Origin: Polyangiaceae bacterium
GTDB lineage: Bacteria > Myxococcota_A > Polyangia > Polyangiales > Polyangiaceae
Direction of reading: 5' to 3'
Length of the DNA: 64,000 nt
Assembly (NCBI GenBank): GCA_025936045.1
Contig: JAICUB010000025.1
Coordinates: forward strand, 1 to 64,000
Positions 58,069 through 64,000 of the stretch are shown here, piece by piece. Below the pieces are notes generated by a model that was given only the letters and a program-made list of their open reading frames with translations, was not told where the DNA came from and ran no database searches. The position numbers were made by a program, and so were the translations under genes. The first letter of the stretch is position 1. Each line of letters opens with the position of its first letter.

Positions 58069-58291
58069 GGGCATTACAGCCGAGCTCGCTCGGGTGAATC
58101 GATGTATGCCGCATCGCGGGCAGTCTGATCACCGACTCACGTCGAGTCGGATGATCTCACGTCGTCCCGCCTGAGTTCGTTATTTTTGCCCGGCGGGGTG
58201 TGAGTTTCTGCGTCCCGAAGAGCGGCAATCATTTTTGGCGCGCGTCGATTGAGCGCTTGAATCCGGACTCGAGTGCAGGCAAGTAGCTTCA

Positions 58292-59386
58292 ATGAAAACG
58301 GGAGTGGTTGGGATTAAAGGTGTTTGGACCTACGCGCTGCTCGGCGCGATGGGTTTGGCGACGGCGTGCGGAAGCGACGACGACCACGGTGCGCCGTCGA
58401 GCACGGGCGGTTCTGCCGGCAAGGCCGGCGGCGCCGGCTCGAGCGGTGCGTCCGGCAAGGCGGGCTCGAGCTCGGGCGGAGAGAACACCGGCGGCACGAG
58501 CGCCGGCAAAGGTGGGACGACCTCCACGGCAGGCATGGCTGGTGAAGCGCCGGGCACGGGCGGCAAAGCTGGTACCGGCGGCACCTCGAACAACACGAGC
58601 GGCGAAGGCGGGATGAGCGGCGAAGGCGGCGCCAATCCCGGCAGCGGCGGCACGGGGGGTTCCGCCGGAAGGGGCGGCAACGGCGGCGGGCGCAGCGGCA
58701 ACGGCGGGCGCAGCGGCAACGGCGGGCGCAGCGGCAACGGCGGCGTGAGCGGTCACGCCGGCAGCATCGGCGTCGGCGGAACCACGGGACCCGGCGGTGA
58801 AGGCGGAGAGAGCGGCGAAGCAGGCGCCGGCGGCGAAGGCGCGCAGAGCGGCGCAGGCGGAGCGGCTGGTGCCGGCGGCGCCGGCGAGACCACGCCGAAC
58901 CTCTTCTTCAGTGAGTACGTCGAACCCGTCGGAACGGGCCCGCGCGCTCTCGAGCTCGTCAACAAAAGCGGCGCGACGATGGATCTCGCGAACTGCAGCA
59001 TCGTCCTGTTCTCGAACGCCGCGAACACGCCGACGAGTCAACTCGCGCTCGTCGGCTCCGTTGCAAACGACGACGTGTTCGTCGTCTGCAGTGCGGCCAT
59101 CGGCAGCGCCTGTGATCAAATCGCGGCCGGGCTCACGTTCGACGGCAACGACGGCATCGCGCTCCGTTGCAACAGCACCCGGCTCGATCTCATCGGCCAG
59201 CTCGGGACGAATCCGGGCACGGAGTGGGGCGACACGACGGTCGGCACGCAGGATCAAACGCTGCGCCGCAAGTGCAGCGTGACCATCGGCGACCGCACCT
59301 CGTCGGACGCCTTCGATCCGTCGGCGCAATGGGTCGAGGTCCCGAGCAACTCGACGGCGGGGCTCGGCAGCGCGACGTGCGGCTGA
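58292..59386 (+). CDS. Lamin-tail-domain lipoprotein with Gly/Ser-rich stalk
   Basis: 364 residues. Signal peptide with lipobox LATAC (near 28). A stalk of Gly/Ser/Ala/Asn repeats (about 35-200) includes three perfect 18-base units. The head (about 205-364) fits a lamin-tail domain: LFFSEYVEPVGTGPRALELVNKSGATMDLANCSIVLF is the hallmark start. LTD proteins in bacteria are surface/secreted, often with nucleases or proteases. No catalytic part here. Upstream gap of 223 bases includes AT-richer segments that may hold its promoter. Confidence 0.86.
   Translation: MKTGVVGIKGVWTYALLGAMGLATACGSDDDHGAPSSTGGSAGKAGGAGSSGASGKAGSSSGGENTGGTSAGKGGTTSTAGMAGEAPGTGGKAGTGGTSNNTSGEGGMSGEGGANPGSGGTGGSAGRGGNGGGRSGNGGRSGNGGRSGNGGVSGHAGSIGVGGTTGPGGEGGESGEAGAGGEGAQSGAGGAAGAGGAGETTPNLFFSEYVEPVGTGPRALELVNKSGATMDLANCSIVLFSNAANTPTSQLALVGSVANDDVFVVCSAAIGSACDQIAAGLTFDGNDGIALRCNSTRLDLIGQLGTNPGTEWGDTTVGTQDQTLRRKCSVTIGDRTSSDAFDPSAQWVEVPSNSTAGLGSATCG
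58688..58741 (+). repeat. 18-bp perfect tandem repeat (3 copies)
   Basis: GGGCGCAGCGGCAACGGC occurs three times without change, coding Gly-Arg-Ser-Gly-Asn-Gly in the lipoprotein stalk. A preceding partial copy is present. Frame-preserving, so length variation is tolerable. Confidence 0.92.
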
Positions 59387-59424
59387 AGTACCGCCGCGCA
59401 ACCTGCGGCTGAATTGAAGCGAAA

Positions 59425-59457
59425 GGACGGCGAGCGGCTGACGGTCGCTCGCCGTCC
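59425..59457. terminator. 12-bp perfect stem-loop after lamin-tail gene
   Basis: GGACGGCGAGCG (59425-59436) and CGCTCGCCGTCC (59446-59457) form a perfect stem with a 9-base loop, 39 bases after the lamin-tail stop. Position suggests a terminator, though there is no T-run. Confidence 0.6.
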
Positions 59458-59546
59458 GTGCATCGGACTCCCTGCCGCGAGCGCTCGACGCTAAAAGAGG
59501 CCGCGCCGCATGCCGTGCCCCCGCGCCGGAGTGCGAGAGCACCGGC

Positions 59547-60743
59547 ATGCGCCGCACCACGAGCGCCCCAAGCGCATTGACGCCGCGGGCGCCCCTGCCC
59601 GATGCTCCCGGCGTGGATTTTCCGGTGAACGACGCTGAACGGCTCAGGCGCGTGACGCTCGTCGCGCTCGCGCTCCTGATCTCGACGCTCTTTCTGTGGA
59701 TGATCCGCGATTTTCTGATCGCGCTCCTGCTCGGCGCGATCACGGCAGGCATGCTGCGGCCGGTGTACGTGGCGATGTGCCACCGTTTCAAGAGCAGGAA
59801 GAAGGTCGCGGCCGGCGTGACGCTCGGCCTGCTGCTCGTGCTCGTGATCATCCCGCTCGTCGCGTACGGCGTCGTCGTCGCGAACCAGGCCGTGGACCTC
59901 GGGCGGCAAGCGAGCCCGTGGCTGCGCTCGGTGTTCGGCGCCGCGGAGTTCAGCCACACCTTCGAGCGCTACCCCGCGTTGCGACCGCTCCTCCCGTACC
60001 GGGAGCTCATCTTGCAAAAGGTCGGCGAGATCGGCGGTGAAATCGGCGCGCTCGCCGTCGCCGCGGTCACGGCGGCCGCGCAAGAGATCATCACGCTCGG
60101 GCTCGGGCTCTTCGTGATGCTCTACGCGACCTTCTTCTTTCTCACCGACGGTCGCGCGATTCTGCGCAAGATCCTCTACTACTCGCCGCTCCCGCCCGAG
60201 GACGAGGACAAGATGCTCGGACGGTTCCTCTCCGTCGCCCGCGCGACGATCAAGGGAACCATCGTGATCGGACTCGTGCAGGGCGCGCTCGGCGGGCTCG
60301 CCTTTCGCGTCGCAGGCATCGGCGGCGCGGCCTTTTGGGCCACGTCGATGGCGGTGCTCTCGGTGGTGCCCGGCGTCGGCTCCGCGATCATCTGGATCCC
60401 GGGCGCGCTCTACCTGTGGTTCACGGGCCAAGTCGGCGCCGCGATCGGCCTCACGGCGTGGTGCGCCATCGTGATCGGCCTCGTCGACAACTTCTTGCGC
60501 CCAGTGCTCGTCGGCAAGGACGCAAAGCTCTCGGATCTCTTGATTTTGGTCTCGACGCTCGGCGGTATCGCGCTGTTCGGCGGGCTCGGCTTCATCATCG
60601 GCCCGATCGTCGCCGCGCTGTTCGTCACGGTGTGGGACATCTACGGCGACGTCTTCCGCGGCGTGCTGCCCGAACCGCCGCCGCTCTCGCGCCCTTCGTT
60701 CCCGAGCGACGCCCCGCCGAGCGACCCACGCGCGAAGGCGTGA
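59547..60743 (+). CDS. AI-2E family transporter (putative permease)
   Basis: 398 residues. Typical seven- or eight-helix pattern: helices near 38-75, a long soluble middle part, then helices near 180-205, 225-250, 255-290, 300-325 and 335-365. The conserved VVPGVGSAIIWIPGALYLW, GLVDNFLRPVLVGK and FGGLGFIIGPIVAALFVTVWDIY segments are diagnostic. Family members export AI-2 (TqsA) or work as Na/H antiporters; substrate here unknown. ATG 59547 is the natural start. Confidence 0.93.
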   Translation: MRRTTSAPSALTPRAPLPDAPGVDFPVNDAERLRRVTLVALALLISTLFLWMIRDFLIALLLGAITAGMLRPVYVAMCHRFKSRKKVAAGVTLGLLLVLVIIPLVAYGVVVANQAVDLGRQASPWLRSVFGAAEFSHTFERYPALRPLLPYRELILQKVGEIGGEIGALAVAAVTAAAQEIITLGLGLFVMLYATFFFLTDGRAILRKILYYSPLPPEDEDKMLGRFLSVARATIKGTIVIGLVQGALGGLAFRVAGIGGAAFWATSMAVLSVVPGVGSAIIWIPGALYLWFTGQVGAAIGLTAWCAIVIGLVDNFLRPVLVGKDAKLSDLLILVSTLGGIALFGGLGFIIGPIVAALFVTVWDIYGDVFRGVLPEPPPLSRPSFPSDAPPSDPRAKA

Positions 60744-60778
60744 CGGGCGCTGCGCGCCGGCTCGCACGAGCAGCCACG

Positions 60779-61879
60779 TTACGCCACGCGGTGCATCCAG
60801 CCGTGCTTGTCGGGGACGCGACCGTATTGGATGTCGAGCAGGGTTTCGCGCAGGCGCGTGGAGACGGGGCCCGGCTCGCCGCCGTGGATCGTCCAGGAGC
60901 CGCCGTCGAATTTGACCTGGCCGACCGGGGTGATGACGGCCGCGGTGCCGCAGGCGAAGACTTCCTTCAGCGTGCCGTTTTGCAGATCGCGCCCCCACTC
61001 ATCGGTGCTGATGAGCCGCTCTTCTTGCTCGTAGCCGAGCTCGGACGCGAGCGTGAGGATGCTGTCGCGCGTGATGCCGGCGAGGAGCGCGCCGTTCAGC
61101 TTCGGCGTGACGAGCTTCGTGCGCGCGCCGTCTTGGTAGACGAAAAAGAGGTTCATGCCGCCCATCTCCTCGACGTATTTGTGCTGATTGGCGTCGAGCC
61201 AGACGACCTGCTGGCACCCGGCGTCGATGGCCTTTTGCTGCGCGACGAGACTCGCCGCGTAGTTGCCGGCACATTTGGCGGCGCCCGTCCCGCCCGGAGC
61301 GGCCCGCACGTAATCGGTGCAGAGCCATACGGATACGGGCTTTACCCCCTGCGGGAAGTACTGCCCCGAGGGTGAACCGAAGAGCAGAAACAAGTACTCC
61401 TTGGCCGGCTTCACGCCGAGCGCCGATTCGGTCGCGATGGCGAGCGGACGCAGGTAGAGGCTCTCACCCGGGCCGGAGGGGACCCAATTGTGTTCGGTCG
61501 TGATGAGCACGTCCGCCGCTTCCACGAAGCGCTCGACCGGGATCGGCGGCATCGCCAGCCGCTCGGCGGATTGGTTGAAGCGCCGGGCGTTCGCTTCGGG
61601 GCGAAAGGTCGCGATGCCGCCGTCCACCTGCCGATAGGCTTTGAAGCCTTCGAAGATGGCTTGGCCGTAGTGGAGCACCGACGCCGCCGGATCGAGCGAG
61701 ATGGGCGCATACGGGACGAGCGCACCGCGCTGCCAGCCGCCGGGTTCCCGATAGCTGATGGTGATCATGTGCTCGGTGAAGACGCGGCCGAAGCCGAGCC
61801 CTTCGAGCATCTTCGCGCGCTCCTCGTCACCGATCCGTTGGACCTTGGGGTGGAGATCGATGGTTGAACCAGTTGTCAT
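60779..61879 (-). CDS. ilvE: Branched-chain amino acid aminotransferase
   Basis: 366 residues from ATG 61879, with ATG 61888 nine bases upstream as the alternative; the frame is open to 61948. Class IV PLP transaminase of the long type. VLHYGQAIFEGFKAYR, ARRFNQSAERLAMPPIP, the LYLRPLAIAT segment, the PLP lysine in GGTGAAKCAGNYAASL and GITRDSILTLASELG are present. It interconverts leucine, isoleucine and valine with their 2-oxoacids. Divergent from the quinone oxidoreductase across about 44 bases. Related in pathway to the panB substrate and the E1 alpha gene. Confidence 0.95.
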   Translation of the reverse strand: MTTGSTIDLHPKVQRIGDEERAKMLEGLGFGRVFTEHMITISYREPGGWQRGALVPYAPISLDPAASVLHYGQAIFEGFKAYRQVDGGIATFRPEANARRFNQSAERLAMPPIPVERFVEAADVLITTEHNWVPSGPGESLYLRPLAIATESALGVKPAKEYLFLLFGSPSGQYFPQGVKPVSVWLCTDYVRAAPGGTGAAKCAGNYAASLVAQQKAIDAGCQQVVWLDANQHKYVEEMGGMNLFFVYQDGARTKLVTPKLNGALLAGITRDSILTLASELGYEQEERLISTDEWGRDLQNGTLKEVFACGTAAVITPVGQVKFDGGSWTIHGGEPGPVSTRLRETLLDIQYGRVPDKHGWMHRVA

Positions 61880-61923
61880 GGCCGCCATTTCGCGAACGAG
61901 TCGAATACCATGACGCATCTCGC

Positions 61924-62895
61924 ATGACACGCGCAGTTCTCGTGACACGCACCGGCGGCCCCGAAGTACTCGAGCTCGGCTCCGTCGATCTGCCGCAGCC
62001 AGGACCGGGCCAAGCGCGGGTACGTCACACGGTGATCGGCGTGAACATGCTCGACGCCTATCACCGGAGCGGCCTTTACAAGCTCGAGCTTCCAGCCGTG
62101 CTCGGCACGGAAGCCGCTGGTATCGTCGAAGCCGTCGGCGAAGGCAGCGGGCTCAGCGTCGGGATGCGCGTCGGGTACGCGGGCACGACGCCCGGCGCGT
62201 ATGCCGACGCGCGCATCATGCCCGCCGACCGCTTGGTGCAGCTTCCCGACGCCGTGAGCGACGAAACCGCCGCCGCGGTTCTCTTGAAGGGAATGACGGC
62301 GGAATTTCTGGTGCGCAGGACCTACGCGGTGCGGCCGGGCAACACAGTGTTGCTGCACGCGGCGGCGGGCGGCGTGGGACTCATCGCGAGCCAGTGGCTG
62401 AAGGCGCTCGGCGCGCGCGTGATCGGAGTCGTGAGCACCGGAGCAAAGGCGAAGCTTGCGCGCGAGAACGGCTGCACGGACGTGCTCATGAGCGGTCACG
62501 ACGACATCGCGAAGCGCGTCCGCGAGCTCACGGACGGCCGGGGCGTGGACGTGGTCTACGACTCCGTCGGGAAAGCGACGTTCACGGCGTCGCTCGATTC
62601 GCTCGCGCCGCGCGGCATGCTCGTGGCTTTCGGCAACGCGTCGGGCCGCGTCGAGCCGTTCGACCCGCTGCTCTTGGCGCAGAAAGGCTCGCTGTTTCTC
62701 ACGCGTCCGATCCTCTCGCACTACACCGCGACCACGGAGGAGCTCCGCGCCAGCGCCGCCGCCGTCTTCTCGGTAATCGAGCGCGGCGCGGTGCGCGTCA
62801 CCATCGGTCAGCGCTTCGCTTTGAGCGAGGCCGCCGCCGCGCATCGCGCGCTCGAGAGCCGCGCGACGGTCGGCAGCACCGTGCTCACGTTGTGA
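61924..62895 (+). CDS. NADPH:quinone oxidoreductase (zeta-crystallin-like MDR)
   Basis: 323 residues from ATG 61924. Zinc-free MDR hallmarks: VRHTVIGVNMLDAYHRSGLY, LPAVLGTEAAGIVEAVGEG, the nucleotide-binding LLHAAAGGVGLIASQWLKALGA, and DVVYDSVGKATF, with the family-typical end. Likely reduces quinones with NADPH in a one-electron or two-electron way. Its 3' end overlaps the convergent DJ-1 gene by 11 bases. Confidence 0.95.
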   Translation: MTRAVLVTRTGGPEVLELGSVDLPQPGPGQARVRHTVIGVNMLDAYHRSGLYKLELPAVLGTEAAGIVEAVGEGSGLSVGMRVGYAGTTPGAYADARIMPADRLVQLPDAVSDETAAAVLLKGMTAEFLVRRTYAVRPGNTVLLHAAAGGVGLIASQWLKALGARVIGVVSTGAKAKLARENGCTDVLMSGHDDIAKRVRELTDGRGVDVVYDSVGKATFTASLDSLAPRGMLVAFGNASGRVEPFDPLLLAQKGSLFLTRPILSHYTATTEELRASAAAVFSVIERGAVRVTIGQRFALSEAAAAHRALESRATVGSTVLTL

Positions 62896-63421
62896 CGAGC
62901 ATGGCGCGCGCGAGCTCGTCGCGCTTCGCGCGTCCCACGAGCTTTTCGACCAGCGCGAGCGCGAACTCGAGCGCCACGCCGGGCCCGCGGCCCGTGATCA
63001 CGTTGCCGTCGACGACGACGCCCTCCTCGACGAGCTCGGCGCTCGGCAGCGCGTTGCCGGGAAAGACCGTGGCGCGCTTGCCGCGCAGGACACCCGCCGC
63101 TTCGAGCGCGATCGGCGCGGCGCAGACCGCGGCGACGAGCTTGCCCTCGGCGGCGAGGCGTTGCGCGAGCTTTTTTACGCGTTCGTCGTCGCACAAGCGC
63201 TTCGCGCCGGGACCGCCCGGCAGCACCACGGCGTCGAACGAGCGCTCGTGCACGGCGTCGAGCTCCGTGTCGGCGCTGACGGCAACGTCGTGCGCGCCCG
63301 TGACCGGGCTTTTGCCGAGGGCGGCGACGGTCACGTCCACGCCGGCGCGCCTGAGCACGTCGATGATCGTCATTGCTTCAATCTCTTCGAACCCTTCGGC
63401 GAGCGGGACGAGCGCGTTCAT
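62885..63421 (-). CDS. DJ-1/PfpI family protein
   Basis: 178 residues from ATG 63421, which overlaps the upstream stop (ATGA); an ATG nine bases further upstream is less likely. The start MNALVPLAEGFEEIEAM has the conserved Glu15, the nucleophile cysteine lies in VAAVCAAPIAL near 100, and the GRGPGVALEFAL segment with DJ-1-type C-terminus follows, as in YajL/DJ-1 rather than PfpI protease. Probably oxidative-stress or glyoxalase-related. Overlaps the quinone reductase 3' end by 11 bases. Confidence 0.93.
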   Translation of the reverse strand: MNALVPLAEGFEEIEAMTIIDVLRRAGVDVTVAALGKSPVTGAHDVAVSADTELDAVHERSFDAVVLPGGPGAKRLCDDERVKKLAQRLAAEGKLVAAVCAAPIALEAAGVLRGKRATVFPGNALPSAELVEEGVVVDGNVITGRGPGVALEFALALVEKLVGRAKRDELARAMLVTT

Positions 63422-64000
63422 GGCTTGCATTCTAACACCGAGAGCTCGATCGCCCTTCCGCGTGACTTGGCGACGAAGAGCTTCCTGTCACCCGCGGCGA
63501 GCAAATCCGCCCCCCGCAGCAGGCGGTCGCCGATCAGCGAATCGAGCTTGAGGCCGGTCGGCGAGAGCACGCCCACGCGCGTGCCGTCGCTCGCGCTCTC
63601 GAGTGCCATGTAGACGTCGCCGCCCGGCTTCGGATCCGAGAGCAACGACGGCGCGCCCGCGCTGAGCTCCTCGTCCTCGACCTTGCTGCGCGAAACGGCG
63701 CCGTCGAGCCCGACACGCGCGAGCGTCGGCGGGCCGCCTTCGACTCCCGGCGTCGCGTCGTCCTCGCGCCACGTGAGCGAAAGCGCGCCGTCCGGCAGGA
63801 GCGCGGCCGAAAAGCCGACCACGTGCGAGCGCGGCGCGCTCACCTGTCGCGCGCTGCCGCTCGCCTTGCCCGCGCCGTCCAACATGAGGGTCATGAGCAC
63901 GCGCGGCCCCACGTCGACCAAGCGCTCGACCTCGTCGGACGGGCCCGCGTCGGTGTGCGATTTCGTGGCCGTTCCGCCGTCGGGAGCCTGCTCGGCAATC
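63418..64000 (-). CDS. Hypothetical protein, partial (5' end beyond window)
   Basis: The frame is open from the window edge to the stop at 63418, at least 193 residues, so the start lies outside. Sequence is beta-strand rich (SHVVGFSAALLPDGALSLTWR, GGDVYMALESASDGTRVGVLSPTG, LFVAKSRGRAIELSVLECKP), like a repeat-propeller or lipoprotein C-terminus. A TTG at 63921 is internal. Coupled to the DJ-1 gene by a 4-base overlap. Confidence 0.7.
   Translation of the reverse strand, partial: IAEQAPDGGTATKSHTDAGPSDEVERLVDVGPRVLMTLMLDGAGKASGSARQVSAPRSHVVGFSAALLPDGALSLTWREDDATPGVEGGPPTLARVGLDGAVSRSKVEDEELSAGAPSLLSDPKPGGDVYMALESASDGTRVGVLSPTGLKLDSLIGDRLLRGADLLAAGDRKLFVAKSRGRAIELSVLECKP

Overview
This is chromosomal DNA of very high G+C content with strong GC bias at third codon positions. 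Several traits point to Myxococcota, most likely class Polyangia: three membrane-anchored eukaryotic-type Ser/Thr kinases, many lipoproteins with Gly/Ser/Ala-rich stalks behind a lipobox cysteine, an ECF sigma factor operon, a lone SctU/FlhB-like gene and PEGA/TPR proteins. The assignment is inferred from gene content. I see no rRNA, tRNA, insertion sequence, prophage or CRISPR array.

Layout. 1-2.3 kb: a multihaem cytochrome c, truncated by the window edge, translationally coupled to a transmembrane kinase. 2.4-4.1 kb: a membrane protein with two CxxC pairs coupled to a ferritin-like di-iron protein. 4.1-7.7 kb: envelope proteins. 7.7-12.3 kb: a second kinase downstream of pyruvate kinase, divergent from lysA. 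12.3-15.9 kb: a four-gene operon of outer-membrane-like protein, ECF sigma factor, TM/putative anti-sigma protein and triple Kazal-type lipoprotein. 15.9-20.5 kb: an XPB-N-like WYL/helicase-associated protein, then an HD phosphohydrolase behind a perfect stem-loop. 20.6-28.5 kb: a DUF482 acyltransferase and a cardiolipin-synthase-like PLD enzyme, an M48 protease, an MDR oxidoreductase, an orphan SctU homologue, an exported methyltransferase and a CAP-domain lipoprotein. 28.5-33.6 kb: lipoamide dehydrogenase, 2-oxoacid dehydrogenase E1 alpha, a TerB-like protein, a HEAT-repeat protein, a Cys-rich lipoprotein and a YfhL-type ferredoxin. 33.7-36.9 kb: a lipoprotein coupled to a lipase-like hydrolase, a PDZ lipoprotein and a small membrane protein. 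36.9-39.4 kb: panB-panC-tmk. 39.5-44.7 kb: a coiled-coil membrane protein, a TPR/PEGA protein, a third kinase and a coiled-coil lipoprotein.

The most distinctive block is 45.1-58.1 kb. It has a MoxR AAA+ ATPase, an exported GldG-like membrane protein, an ABC-2 ATPase and permease, a DUF58 protein and two very large VWA membrane proteins. Four of its gene junctions are 4-base start/stop overlaps. This looks like a MoxR/Bat (aerotolerance-type) module fused to a gliding-type ABC exporter. A DUF1415 gene and a 42-residue Lys/Ala-rich histone-H1-like gene on the opposite strand interrupt it. The window closes with a lamin-tail lipoprotein, an AI-2E family permease, ilvE, a quinone oxidoreductase, a DJ-1 protein and a truncated hypothetical gene.

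A recurring feature is ATGA/GTGA overlap of consecutive genes (about 16 cases). It decides many starts and implies pervasive translational coupling. Many true starts are therefore GTG, and some long open frames in the window are not genes.
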